Shown here in pieces: positions 52,165 to 61,144 of a stretch of 64,000 bases of DNA; position 1 is the stretch's first letter, and each line of letters begins with the position of its first letter. Source of the stretch: Oscillospiraceae bacterium (GTDB lineage: Bacteria > Bacillota > Clostridia > UMGS1810). The translations under genes were made by a program, and so were the position numbers. The notes below the pieces were generated by a model that searched no databases, had not been told where the DNA came from, and saw only the letters and a list, made by a program, of their open reading frames with translations. Location: the NCBI GenBank assembly GCA_015068705.1, contig SVJZ01000001.1, positions 165,875 through 229,874 on the forward strand, given 5' to 3'.

Positions 52165-52788
52165 TTATGCCAGAGTCTTAAACGCTTTGAGCCACTGTTG
52201 TTTGATATATTGATGCCCCATTGCAGTGGGATGCACACCATCTGCAAGCCAGTAAGCAGTTTCGATGTTTCGAGACAATTCATCAAACCCTGCCTGCAAT
52301 TCGATATAGGGCAACTGATATTTTTCAGAAATTTTCTTTGCCATTGCCGCACGCTTTTTAACCTCGGCGCTAAAATCTTCCCAGGCAGGCTCTGTCGCAA
52401 TGCCTTTCAATACAAATGGCTCCATAATCATGATTTTGATATCGGGAAGTGCCGTCTTCACTTCCTCTATCAGCATATCATATATTTTATAATACTTGTC
52501 CGCATCAACACCGTTTTGCCGATCAATCTCATGCCACACATCGTTTACACCAATCAAAATGCTCATCACATCGGGTTTTAGGTTGATGATATCATCTTTG
52601 ATACGCGCATACACATCCACCACTCGATTGCCGCTGATGCCTCTGTTGAAAAATTCATACGATCCGGGCGATTCAAAGCCCAGGTCTGCCTTTACCAAAA
52701 GCGGATATCCCACGCCGACATTCACATCATTGTCCCTGGCGCGCCCTGCATCCGTAATCGAATCTCCCTGAAATAATATTCTCATCAT
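52165..52788 (-). CDS. SGNH/GDSL-family hydrolase
   Basis: The 207-residue esterase-type protein has all four SGNH blocks: LFQGDSITDAGRA with the nucleophile Ser (near 11), NRGISGNRV, LIGVNDVWHE, and the catalytic Asp/His in DGVHPTAMGH near 190. Likely substrates are acetylated sugars or lipids; none is implied by the neighbours. No signal peptide is present, so it acts in the cytoplasm. ATG at 52788 lies 9 nt after AGAAGGG. Confidence 0.9.
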   Translation of the reverse strand: MMRILFQGDSITDAGRARDNDVNVGVGYPLLVKADLGFESPGSYEFFNRGISGNRVVDVYARIKDDIINLKPDVMSILIGVNDVWHEIDRQNGVDADKYYKIYDMLIEEVKTALPDIKIMIMEPFVLKGIATEPAWEDFSAEVKKRAAMAKKISEKYQLPYIELQAGFDELSRNIETAYWLADGVHPTAMGHQYIKQQWLKAFKTLA

Positions 52789-52954
52789 AATTCGCATCCC
52801 TTCTCTTTTGAAAAACTTCTATATGTCCGGTTAGGTCCATCCCATTTTCATTATATTTTTTATCATACCACATTTTTCCCAAGTAGTCAATGTTTCTTCT
52901 GCGCTATTTACCAGGGTTTTCCACCCCACTCATGCAACCAAAACACGATTTCTC

Positions 52955-52983
52955 TTGTCTTTTGTCGGATTATATGGTAAAAT
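52955..52983 (+). promoter_or_regulatory. Promoter of the stand-alone acyltransferase
   Basis: TTGTCT (52955-52960), 17 nt, TAAAAT (52978-52983), 32 nt before the ATG. It places the start downstream and rules out a longer reading frame beginning at 52955. Confidence 0.7.
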
Positions 52984-53014
52984 GAAATGTATTACAGGAA
53001 AACGAGGTGTTGGA

Positions 53015-53869
53015 ATGGCTTGTAAAGAAGGAAGAAGAATCCGGGGCGGCTCTCCTATGGATGCCGTATTCCCCTTTATCACCCCCAGTAAAGTGGGTGC
53101 TGCAAACTCTTTTTTTGCCAGCATTGATATATCAAAATGTGAAGATTTTATCCGTGATAAACGCGCAGAGGGCATGACAGGATTGGGTATGATGCATCTT
53201 TTCATGGCATCCTATGTGAGGGTGGTATCTCAATTGCCCGGCATCAATCGTTATATCCGCGGTCAACGCCTGTACGCCCGCAATAATATTCAGATATGCA
53301 TGGCAATCAAAAAACAACTGCGGCTCAATGCCCCCGAATCGGTAATCAAGCTCTTCTTCTCCCCACATGACACATTGACAACCGTCTATCATTCTCTTTG
53401 CAAAGAGTTGGAGGAAAACAAAAAAGAGGGCGACCAAAACGGCATGGACACTGTTGCCCGTATCCTGATAGCTTTTCCTCGCATCATTTTAAAACTGGTT
53501 GTATTCCTTTTCAAAGCCCTTGATTATTTTGGATTACTCCCCCGTTTCCTCACCAATGTCAGCCCCTTTCACGGCTCCATGTTTATCAGCAATTTGGGTT
53601 CTCTCGGCATGCCGCCCGTTTCCCATCATCTCTATGATTTCGGCAATCTCCCCGTTTTCATCACCATGGGTGCAAAACGCACGGAATATGTTCTTGGAAA
53701 CAATGGTGAGCTGGAAAAACGCAGAGTTATTGATTGCACCTTTGTGTGTGACGATAGAATTTGTGATGGTCACTACTATGCCTCTGCTTTTAAATTGTTC
53801 CGCAAACTTCTGGAAAATCCCGAACAACTTTTCACACCACCCCAAACGGTGGTGGAAGATATCAGATAG
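53015..53869 (+). CDS. Stand-alone 2-oxoacid dehydrogenase E2-type acyltransferase
   Basis: The 284-residue protein corresponds to the catalytic (CAT-like) domain of dihydrolipoamide acyltransferases. It has GSMFISNLGSLGMPPVSHHLYDFGNLPVFITMGAKR and the active-site histidine in RICDGHYYASAFKLF near residue 250. No lipoyl or E1/E3-binding domain is present and no E1 or E3 gene is near. A CoA-dependent acyltransferase with a different acceptor is likely, but the substrate is unknown. ATG at 53015 is preceded by GAGGTG. Confidence 0.82.
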   Translation: MACKEGRRIRGGSPMDAVFPFITPSKVGAANSFFASIDISKCEDFIRDKRAEGMTGLGMMHLFMASYVRVVSQLPGINRYIRGQRLYARNNIQICMAIKKQLRLNAPESVIKLFFSPHDTLTTVYHSLCKELEENKKEGDQNGMDTVARILIAFPRIILKLVVFLFKALDYFGLLPRFLTNVSPFHGSMFISNLGSLGMPPVSHHLYDFGNLPVFITMGAKRTEYVLGNNGELEKRRVIDCTFVCDDRICDGHYYASAFKLFRKLLENPEQLFTPPQTVVEDIR

Positions 53870-53870
53870 C

Positions 53871-53904
53871 AAAAAACACTCCTTTTTTCAAGGAGTGTTT
53901 TTTT
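53871..53904. terminator. Bidirectional terminator between the acyltransferase and symporter genes
   Basis: AAAAAACACTCCTT and AAGGAGTGTTTTTT pair around a 5-nt loop, with T-runs on both strands. Confidence 0.93.
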
Positions 53905-53923
53905 ATTTGCAACTGCCAAAACC

Positions 53924-55315
53924 CTACTGATTCAGGCTAACGCCGCCCTTTGCCTGCGCCGCCTTTTGCTCAAAATATTCCTTGGTGGTTTTGCTTACCA
54001 CCTTACTCAACCCCACAATACCAATCAAGTTGGGAATTGCCATCAGACCATTCATGGTTTCCGAAATACTCCAGATGAGATCCAAACTTCCCACCGCACC
54101 CACGAATACGAAAATTACATAAATGGTTCTGTATACCAATACCGATTTTTTGAATTTGTGAAACAAAAACTGAGTACACACTTCACCGTAGTATGCCCAT
54201 CCCAAAATGGTGGAGAGGGCAAAAAATATAGTTGACAGAGTTACTCCAATGCCACCAACCTTGGGCATAACAGAATCAAACGCTGCAATACTCAGTGCAG
54301 AACCCTGAAATTCACCAGAATCCCACAAACCCGATGTTAAAATGACTACAGCAGAAAGGGTACAAATAATAATGGTGGTAAAAAACACCTCAAACATTCC
54401 CCAAAACCCTTGTTGAGAAGGAACTTTAGCACTGGACGCCGCATGTGCGATGGGGGCACTTCCAAGACCTGCCTCGTTGGAAAACACACCACGCGAAAAA
54501 CCATAATGCATCGCAAGCATGATTCCATATCCGGTTGCACCACCTGCTGCCGCTTTAAAATTAAATGCTTCTCTAAAAATGAGCGCAAATGCGGCAGGAA
54601 CTTTCTCAATATTCAAAAACAGAGCAACCACCGAGCACACCACATAAAACACTGCCATAAACGGAACCAGTTTTTCGTTAACGGATGCAATGCGTCGCAT
54701 ACCGCCCAAAATAACTGCTGCAGCGATCACAGTAAGTACAATTCCGGTAATCCAAGGTTCAACTCCCATGGTGCTCTCCAATGCAACTGCGATAGAATTT
54801 GATTGGGTGGCATTGCCCGTTCCTAAGCAAGCAATCATTGCAAATACCGCAAAGATCCCTGCAAGCCATTTTAAATTCAACCCGTTTTTCAAGTAATACA
54901 TGGGACCGCCGACCCACTGGTCTTTTTCATTTTTCTCTCTGTATTTGAGAGAAAGAACAATCTCTGCATACTTAGTCACCATGCCGAGCAACGCACTGAC
55001 CCACATCCAGAAAACCGCACCCGGACCGCCCGAGACAATTGCCGTTGCAAGCCCTGCAATGCTGCCCGTGCCAATGGTTCCTGCCATTGCAGTAGCAACT
55101 GCCTGAAAGGGGCTGACACCGGATTCATCTTTTTCATGCTGGTTTTTGGAAAACAAACTCAAAATAGTATTTTTGAGCATAAAACCAAATTTTCGAAATT
55201 GCAAAAATCCGGTTTTAATGGACAAAAATAATCCCGCTCCTATCAGCAATGTGAGCATAATAGGACCCCACACCACATCATTGATTGCTGCATTGATTGC
55301 GCTGATTAATTCCAT
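53924..55315 (-). CDS. Sodium/alanine (glycine) symporter, AGCS family
   Basis: The 463-residue transporter has ten or eleven predicted helices and the AGCS signatures FQAVATAMAGTIGTGSIAGLATAIVSGGPGAVFWMW (residues about 69-105) and SRGVFSNEAGLGSAPIAHA. It imports alanine or glycine with a cation. It follows an Lrp-type regulator by 33 nt and is probably its target. AAGGA precedes the ATG closely. Confidence 0.93.
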   Translation of the reverse strand: MELISAINAAINDVVWGPIMLTLLIGAGLFLSIKTGFLQFRKFGFMLKNTILSLFSKNQHEKDESGVSPFQAVATAMAGTIGTGSIAGLATAIVSGGPGAVFWMWVSALLGMVTKYAEIVLSLKYREKNEKDQWVGGPMYYLKNGLNLKWLAGIFAVFAMIACLGTGNATQSNSIAVALESTMGVEPWITGIVLTVIAAAVILGGMRRIASVNEKLVPFMAVFYVVCSVVALFLNIEKVPAAFALIFREAFNFKAAAGGATGYGIMLAMHYGFSRGVFSNEAGLGSAPIAHAASSAKVPSQQGFWGMFEVFFTTIIICTLSAVVILTSGLWDSGEFQGSALSIAAFDSVMPKVGGIGVTLSTIFFALSTILGWAYYGEVCTQFLFHKFKKSVLVYRTIYVIFVFVGAVGSLDLIWSISETMNGLMAIPNLIGIVGLSKVVSKTTKEYFEQKAAQAKGGVSLNQ

Positions 55316-55348
55316 AGTTCCTTGTTACTCCCCTTTGCTTATATTTCT

Positions 55349-55813
55349 TCAATTCAAATCAGTTTTTGTATCAGGGAGCAAACAAACTTCACACTTATTT
55401 GTAGAAAGCACCACTGATGTACGCGTGAGCGAAACGCCCTCGATGGATTTTACAAAATTCAAACATTCCTCTAATGTCTTTCCGGTCTTGGTAACCACCT
55501 TGAGGATAAAATCAAAATCCCCGGCAATATAATGACATTCGGCAACCGATGGATTCTCATCAATCAATTTCAAAAATCCCTCATTAAACTTCGGGTGCTC
55601 CACCCGGACATAAATAAACGCGGTAAGATCCCGCCCCAACGCACTTTGATTGATAATGGTTGTATATTGTTGTATAATTCCTGCATTCTCCAGCTTTTTG
55701 ATACGCTCAATCACCGCCGATGTTGACAAATTAATCTTTGACCCGATGTTGGTTGCGTTTTCTCTGGAATTTTCTTTTAAACATGCTAAAATCTGATAAT
55801 CTATCGTATCCAT
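55349..55813 (-). CDS. Lrp/AsnC-family transcriptional regulator
   Basis: The 154-residue regulator has an N-terminal helix-turn-helix (DYQILACLKENSRENATNIGSK, STSAVIERIKKLENAGII) and a C-terminal RAM effector domain (VAECHYIAGDFDFILKVVTK). It probably senses an amino acid and controls the alanine symporter gene that follows. ATG at 55813 follows GGAGGGTG. Confidence 0.94.
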   Translation of the reverse strand: MDTIDYQILACLKENSRENATNIGSKINLSTSAVIERIKKLENAGIIQQYTTIINQSALGRDLTAFIYVRVEHPKFNEGFLKLIDENPSVAECHYIAGDFDFILKVVTKTGKTLEECLNFVKSIEGVSLTRTSVVLSTNKCEVCLLPDTKTDLN

Positions 55814-55835
55814 GTGACCACCCTCCATTTCTTAA

Positions 55836-55864
55836 ATTATATAAAAATTCCAATTAAAAGTAAA
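55836..55864 (-). promoter_or_regulatory. Promoter of the lrp-symporter operon
   Basis: On the - strand TTTACT (55864-55859), 17 nt, then TATAAT (55841-55836), 23 nt before the start codon. Confidence 0.65.
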
Positions 55865-56335
55865 GCAACTTGCAAAACATGCGTATTTTTTTTGGAAAAA
55901 AGTTTTTTTGACAAATTTTTTGTTTTATAAGGGTTTTTATCCGGACACAAGCGAAAAATATATCATAAAAGAAAGCCTTTTTTTGTATATTCATTCACAT
56001 TTCTTGCATATAAATACACTTTTTTATTCAAAACTATTTTTGTAATTAGACTAATATCATCACTCTTCTCCTCGTTCTATTCAGGTCGGGCACTCATTTC
56101 AAATCATCAGTTTTCGGGCAACAATCAGGACTACCGGCTTTCCCTCTAGTAAATACTGATTTAATCTAAAAATGTAGGGGCTGTCATCCTCGACAGCCCG
56201 AAATACAGAAAGTCTGAGAAGCCGTCCCCTATAAAATACCATTTAATCATTGTTTACTCCAGGAGAAGACGTTATCTGCTCAACGGCAAAATCCTCTTTG
56301 GAACCACCATCTAAGCTGGTGATTTTCGTTATACG
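55865..56335. other. AT-rich intergenic region without a supported gene
   Basis: About 470 nt between the lrp promoter and the DUF4340 terminator. It is AT-rich on the left. A TTGACA at about 55909-55914 has no good -10. The right half holds the hairpin repeat at 56175-56231 and short A/T tracts. No coding frame with a ribosome site was found. Confidence 0.7.
56175..56231. repeat. REP-like hairpin element
   Basis: TAGGGG (56175-56180) and CCCCTA (56226-56231) are terminal inverted repeats. Inside, GGGCTGTC (56178-56185) and GACAGCCC (56192-56199) form an 8-bp stem. This layout resembles short palindromic repeats scattered in Bacillota genomes; only one copy is in the window. Confidence 0.5.
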
Positions 56336-56366
56336 AAAAAACGGAGCGGCGAAAATGCCACTCCGT
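56336..56366 (-). terminator. Terminator of the ABC/GldG/DUF4340 operon
   Basis: On the - strand ACGGAGTGGC and GCCGCTCCGT pair (one mismatch) around a short loop, followed by six T. Confidence 0.85.
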
Positions 56367-56372
56367 CATTTG

Positions 56373-57743
56373 TTATTGTTTTGCACCCTTTGCCACATTC
56401 TCGATGGAAGCATACATATTGTCCAGTTCTTTTTTCAGGATGCGGTATTCGCATCTTCCACCCGAAAATACAGCATAGTTGCGTTCGTCATACGGCACAT
56501 ATTCATAGCGTTTTGTGGTGCCATCCACCAGATGATAGGTAATGACAAACACCGGCGCACCATGCACCGCATCGTCGCAGAATCCATCTGCCAACAAGCC
56601 GATCACCGGCTGATACAGCTCTGACTTGAAGGTGCTTTCGATGGTTTCCACATCGTTTAGCTTGTAAACCTCGGTTTCGCCCTCGCGCACAATCGAAAGG
56701 GTATGTTTCTGGTCACCCTTTTCCACGGTAATGGATGCGGCATTTGCGATGTTTTCCAGATTGATAAATTTGTCGGTGAGCAGGAATGCATCCACCTCCA
56801 GCCAATCCACACTTCCGGCAGCGGTAATACAAACCTCTTTGCGACCGCCCATACGGAAATACACATTGCCCTTTTCATCCTCACCGCCAAAATACAAGGT
56901 CTGCTCTGTACCCTCTGCATCGGCAAGCGAAACCACAGTAGCACTTGCGCCCAATCCGTATTTTCCATAATCGGCAGGCGTATCGTCAATATACTCCTTG
57001 ATACCGATTGCCGGAATCTTGGTGAGCAGTTGCTCGGTCACACGCTGGATATCCGTCTTCTTGGAACGGGGCTGAAGCATCCGCCATTCCTGGGACTGCG
57101 CCTCTCCCTCTCCGGTTGTAACCAGTTTTAATTCAATGGTCCGACGGGGAGATTGGATTTTCACATAATTGAGCTGCTCGGTATCCACATCAAGCAAGGA
57201 GGAATCCCGGTAATTGGTAAGGGAACGAAGCAGGGTGTTTGCTTTGGACTGATAGATGGTGTATACCTTGCCCTCTCCCAATCTGCAGAAATAATAACTG
57301 TTTTTCACCGGCACCTGATTGCCCAGTGCAAGAATTTCGCTCTTTCCGTCGGCAAACCGAACGGTAAAGGTTGCAACGGCAGGCTCCAATCCATATTGTG
57401 CAAGGTCCTCATCCGTTTCTGCAATCAGCTCAGCGCCCATAATTGCGGAAAATTCCGAAACCAAAGAGCTTACCGAGGTGTTTTTCAGGCGTACGTCGGG
57501 TTTTTCCTTAACATACCACTTGTCCTCCCCCTCTGCCTTGCGCGCAAAGGTAAAGGTTTCCTCGGGCAGGTTCAGTTCTATCTCGGTTATGGTTTCCTTT
57601 GCGGTTTTAAAAATCTCCACGGTAGTAGCAGAGATACCGCTCGGCTCATCCTCATCACCCTGCAACAAACCGATGCCAAACACCGCACCGATGAGCAACA
57701 CAATCACCGCAACGAGAATGAGTATGGTTTTTTTATGAATCAT
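56373..57743 (-). CDS. DUF4340 membrane-anchored protein
   Basis: The 456-residue protein has one N-terminal membrane helix (ILILVAVIVLLIGAVFGIG) and a large extracytoplasmic part with repeated DUF4340 segments (VYTIYQSKANTLLRSLTNYRDSSLL and YFRMGGRKEVCITAAGSVDWLEVDAFLLTDK). DUF4340 proteins travel with GldF/GldG-type ABC transporters, as here. The function is unknown; an envelope role is likely. It overlaps the GldG gene by 4 nt, so the pair is coupled. GGAGG precedes the ATG by 8 nt. Confidence 0.88.
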   Translation of the reverse strand: MIHKKTILILVAVIVLLIGAVFGIGLLQGDEDEPSGISATTVEIFKTAKETITEIELNLPEETFTFARKAEGEDKWYVKEKPDVRLKNTSVSSLVSEFSAIMGAELIAETDEDLAQYGLEPAVATFTVRFADGKSEILALGNQVPVKNSYYFCRLGEGKVYTIYQSKANTLLRSLTNYRDSSLLDVDTEQLNYVKIQSPRRTIELKLVTTGEGEAQSQEWRMLQPRSKKTDIQRVTEQLLTKIPAIGIKEYIDDTPADYGKYGLGASATVVSLADAEGTEQTLYFGGEDEKGNVYFRMGGRKEVCITAAGSVDWLEVDAFLLTDKFINLENIANAASITVEKGDQKHTLSIVREGETEVYKLNDVETIESTFKSELYQPVIGLLADGFCDDAVHGAPVFVITYHLVDGTTKRYEYVPYDERNYAVFSGGRCEYRILKKELDNMYASIENVAKGAKQ

Positions 57744-59164
57744 AAATGTCGCCTCCGCATCCAGATTACGATGCCCAGCACAATGATGATCAACGGGATG
57801 ATAACCACTGTGATGCCGCCAAAGATAATTACCATCAGCGGAGTGGTTGCAAAACGTTGGGTGCTCACATCCTTGGGACGGATGTAAACATCGTCCGATT
57901 TGTTGGTCATAGCAGAAAGGGTGTTGAGATAGAAATCCAGATTGGCAAATACGCCGCCCGAAATGGCATCCGCATCCACCAGACCGCTGGTACCCACCAC
58001 CATGATATTGGTGGTATCATTTTCCATCAGATGGCTTAAATGCACTGCCAAATTAACCGGACCCCGTACGTCCCCTTCTTCGTATGCAAATGTCTGGGAA
58101 TCCCCCACGCGAACGAAGGAATTTTCGCTGCCCTTTAATAGCACCTGCGCCTCCACACCGGGCACCTCGGTCAGGTCAAAACCGCGTGCGCCCTTGAGCA
58201 CAACCATCAAACCATTTTCGGCAATCTGCGAGGTGATGTCGGTATTTACCACCTCGGGCAGTAAGTATTGCACCACACCCGGAACATACCGGTTTGTACT
58301 CGTATCCAGTGCAAATCCGCCATGCATCTTTACGCCCCACTCGGCAAGATATCCTTCCAAATTCGGAAGAGCCGGCTGCAATATGCCCCAAAAAATCTGT
58401 GCATCGCCGCCACGATCAAAGAAGCGGTCAATCTTATCAATTTCCTCGCCCGAGTAATCGTTTTGCGGTGCAGAGATAACCAGCACCGATACATCGTCGG
58501 GAATATCCTGACTGGTCAGGTTGATGGACTGCACGGTATAGTTTGCATCGGTAAGGATGCCCTCAAAGGTAGAAATCGATGTTTCGCCGTGTCCCTCCAC
58601 CACTGCCACCTTGGTTTCGGTGTCGCTGGTAACAAATGCGATGGCATTGGTAAATTTCTGTTCTGCGGAAATGTAGTTCACATCACCGGTCTGGTTGTTA
58701 AATACCACCGTATCGTTAAGGTCTACCACCTTGAACTTCTTGTCCGTTTCAAAGATAAAGCAATAGTTGCTGAACTGGGAATCACTGGTCTGATATTTCT
58801 GCATAAACACAGGATTTTTGGCAACGTCGATCCGCTCATATTTGATTTTGGAAGACAACTGCTTGTAACGGTCCAGCACATTTTCCACAGACTCAACCAC
58901 GCCAACACCCGTATCTTCTGGAATGAGGTTATATACCCGCACTTCCTGATCCAGATTTTTGAGTGTCTGGATGGTCTGGTCGGAAAAATCCAAAATGCGG
59001 TCATGGGTAAGGTCAATTTTGGTGTTCACCTTTTCGCCCAACGCACCAAAGAGAATGTTTACAATGATTACCACTGCAATCACCAGCACACATACTACAC
59101 CCGAGGTGAGCCGATAATTGAATTTTGCCCGGTTAAAGGGTTTTTTTGCCTTTTTTTCTTTCAT
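57740..59164 (-). CDS. GldG-family ABC transporter auxiliary protein
   Basis: The 474-residue protein has an N-terminal helix after a basic tail (VVCVLVIAVVIIVNILFGAL), a large extracytoplasmic GldG/DUF7088-like domain (VAVVEGHGETSISTFEGIL, VLVISAPQNDYSGEEIDKIDRFFDRGGDAQIFWG) and a C-terminal helix (VIIFGGITVVIIPLIIIVLGIVI). In Bacteroidetes GldG works with GldF and GldA in gliding; in Clostridia the same module is common with no known motility role. ATG at 59164 follows GGAGGGG. Confidence 0.9.
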   Translation of the reverse strand: MKEKKAKKPFNRAKFNYRLTSGVVCVLVIAVVIIVNILFGALGEKVNTKIDLTHDRILDFSDQTIQTLKNLDQEVRVYNLIPEDTGVGVVESVENVLDRYKQLSSKIKYERIDVAKNPVFMQKYQTSDSQFSNYCFIFETDKKFKVVDLNDTVVFNNQTGDVNYISAEQKFTNAIAFVTSDTETKVAVVEGHGETSISTFEGILTDANYTVQSINLTSQDIPDDVSVLVISAPQNDYSGEEIDKIDRFFDRGGDAQIFWGILQPALPNLEGYLAEWGVKMHGGFALDTSTNRYVPGVVQYLLPEVVNTDITSQIAENGLMVVLKGARGFDLTEVPGVEAQVLLKGSENSFVRVGDSQTFAYEEGDVRGPVNLAVHLSHLMENDTTNIMVVGTSGLVDADAISGGVFANLDFYLNTLSAMTNKSDDVYIRPKDVSTQRFATTPLMVIIFGGITVVIIPLIIIVLGIVIWMRRRHL

Positions 59165-59183
59165 GTTATCGCCCCTCCTCTCT

Positions 59184-59891
59184 TTAATTGCTCCAACGGC
59201 GCTTTTCAATCTGGCGCACCGTAAGGAATACAAAAATTGCTACATAACTTAAATAGTAAATCACCGACTCCAAATTGATCATCCCACGGGAGAAATCATC
59301 AAACCGTGTGGTAATGGAAAGCCAGTCCACCACCGCGAGCAAAATCTGATTGGTCAAAAGGGAACTCAACCAGTTAATGATATTGAGCAGAAGCAGTACT
59401 GCAAAGGTTACCACTGCGGCAACAATCTGGTTTTCGGTCAACGACGAGATAAATAGTCCGATTGCCACAAACGCCGAACCCATCAGGAAAAATCCGATAT
59501 AATTACCAAAAATCTGTCCCCATGCCGGTTGGATGTATTTTAGCAGCATGAGCGGATACACCAGTGTCCCGAGCAGGGCAATCATAAACACACTCACCGC
59601 CGCAAGCAGCTTGCCCATCACAATAGCGGTGGTACTGATGGGACAGGTCAGCAGCAACTGGTCGGTTTTTGCACTCTTTTCCTCTGCCATCAGGCGCATG
59701 GTAAGTACAGGGATTACAATCATCAGTACGGTAATGAGATTGCCAAACACATAACTCATATCCCCCACACCGTTTGCAAGGTTTACCCCCGTAAAGAAAA
59801 AGCCGGACAATGCAAGGATGGCGGCGATGAATACATACCCCATCGGTGAGCAGAAATACGAGCGCATTTCTTTCTTATAAATTGCTTTCAT
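59184..59891 (-). CDS. ABC transporter permease, GldF/ABC-2 type
   Basis: The 235-residue permease has six hydrophobic segments (YVFIAAILALSGFFFTGV, VLMIVIPVLTMRLMAEEK, LLAAVSVFMIALLGTLV, IGFFLMGSAFVAIGLFISSL, AAVVTFAVLLLLNIINW, VIYYLSYVAIFVFLTV) and the RLMAEEKSAKTDQLLLTCPIS loop typical of GldF-like ABC-2 permeases. It overlaps the ATPase gene by 17 nt. ATG at 59891 lies 6 nt after GGAGGGTG. Confidence 0.92.
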   Translation of the reverse strand: MKAIYKKEMRSYFCSPMGYVFIAAILALSGFFFTGVNLANGVGDMSYVFGNLITVLMIVIPVLTMRLMAEEKSAKTDQLLLTCPISTTAIVMGKLLAAVSVFMIALLGTLVYPLMLLKYIQPAWGQIFGNYIGFFLMGSAFVAIGLFISSLTENQIVAAVVTFAVLLLLNIINWLSSLLTNQILLAVVDWLSITTRFDDFSRGMINLESVIYYLSYVAIFVFLTVRQIEKRRWSN

Positions 59892-60945
59892 TGTCTGCAC
59901 CCTCCTCTGCTTCTTCCATTTGTTCAACCATTTCGGTTTCTTCTGTTTCTTCGACTGCCTCTTCCTCTGCTGCAATCTCCTCTGCCGGCAGTTCCTCCTG
60001 CTGGGCAGGAGCGGCGTTATCCTCAGTCAGCTGGATAAACACATCCTCCAGCGACAAATCCATGGATTTGATCATCAGCACCGACAAATCCGCCATGGCA
60101 AGTGCCTTGGTAACCTCTTTGCGGATATCGGTATCGGGTGCCGATTCAATCATAAAGTCGTATGCGCCCTCTTCCTTCTGCGCAAGCTCTTGCATAGATT
60201 CAATGCCATCGATGCTCTTTAACGTCTGCTCAATGTCATAGTGCTTGCCCTCAACACGAATCATAAATTTATTGTCGCCCGACAGTGCACGGGAAAGATT
60301 TTCCGGGGTGTCGATCGCCATAATCTTACCCTTGTTGATGATGATTACCCGTTCACAGATGGCGCTTACCTCGGGCAGGATGTGCGAACTTAAAATAACC
60401 GTGCGTGCTCTGCCCAGTTCCTTGATTACATTGCGGATTTCGATGATTTGCTTGGGGTCAAGACCAACCGTCGGCTCGTCTAAAATCAAAATCTCTGGGT
60501 TGCCGATGAGCGCCTGCGCAATGCCCACACGCTGCTTGTAGCCCTTGGAAAGGTTTTTGATAAGCCGTCCTCTCACCTCGGTAATGCGCACCATACCGAG
60601 AATGTCGTCAATGTGCTTTTTGCGCGGCTCTTTTACCCCTTTGATATCGTATACAAAATTCAAATACTCCTCCACCGTCATATCCATATACAGCGGCGGC
60701 TGTTCGGGCAGATAGCCAATGCGCCGTTTGCACTCGGCAGGATGCTCCACCACGTCAAAGCCATCCACCGTAACCGTTCCGTCGGTGGACGAAAGATATC
60801 CGGTGATGATATTCATGGTTGTTGTTTTTCCCGCGCCGTTGGGACCCAAAAAGCCGAGGATTTCACCACGTTCTACCTCAAAGGAGATATTATCCACCGC
60901 TTTTTTGGAACCGTAGGACTTGGTCAGATTTTTGATTTCTATCAT
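59875..60945 (-). CDS. ABC transporter ATPase with acidic C-terminal tail
   Basis: The 356-residue protein contains Walker A GPNGAGKTTTMN (residue 36 on), signature LSKGYKQRVGIAQAL, Walker B ILILDEPTVGLDP and the switch His in LSSHILPE. A C-terminal ABC-2-type regulatory region (about 215-305) is followed by about 45 residues very rich in Glu (EELPAEEIAAEEEAVEETEE). Such a tail is not usual in this family. ATG at 60945 follows AGGAGGT. It powers the permease and GldG/DUF4340 system encoded next. Confidence 0.93.
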   Translation of the reverse strand: MIEIKNLTKSYGSKKAVDNISFEVERGEILGFLGPNGAGKTTTMNIITGYLSSTDGTVTVDGFDVVEHPAECKRRIGYLPEQPPLYMDMTVEEYLNFVYDIKGVKEPRKKHIDDILGMVRITEVRGRLIKNLSKGYKQRVGIAQALIGNPEILILDEPTVGLDPKQIIEIRNVIKELGRARTVILSSHILPEVSAICERVIIINKGKIMAIDTPENLSRALSGDNKFMIRVEGKHYDIEQTLKSIDGIESMQELAQKEEGAYDFMIESAPDTDIRKEVTKALAMADLSVLMIKSMDLSLEDVFIQLTEDNAAPAQQEELPAEEIAAEEEAVEETEETEMVEQMEEAEEGADNESNL

Positions 60946-60976
60946 AAGTCTTACCTCCTGATTTGCTGGTTTTTTC

Positions 60977-60985
60977 ATCATATCA
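60977..60985 (-). promoter_or_regulatory. Extended -10 promoter for the ABC operon
   Basis: TGA precedes TATGAT on the - strand (60985-60977), about 31 nt before the ATPase ATG. Confidence 0.5.
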
Positions 60986-61040
60986 TATTTGCAGGCGCAA
61001 GATGTTAACATTTTGTGAATAATTTTATGTACTGCATAAA

Positions 61041-61129
61041 AACAAAAATCCTCCCCCTCCGATATCAGAAAGGGGGAAGAGTCGGGTCAAAACCCCAACT
61101 CCCGGGAGTTTCAGCAAAGCCGAAACTCC
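61041..61129 (-). terminator. Terminator and second hairpin after aspS
   Basis: Nearest to aspS, GGAGTTTC and GAAACTCC (8 bp, 61105-61129) pair without a T-run. Further on, CCCCCT and AGGGGG (61053-61076) pair, followed on the - strand by ATTTTTGTTTTT, which terminates transcription. Confidence 0.75.
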
Positions 61130-61144
61130 GTAGGGATTGTTTTT

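Noticed and set aside
55909..55914. TTGACA as a promoter for an unseen gene on the + strand
   Set aside because: No -10 box at a suitable distance and no coding frame with an RBS downstream.
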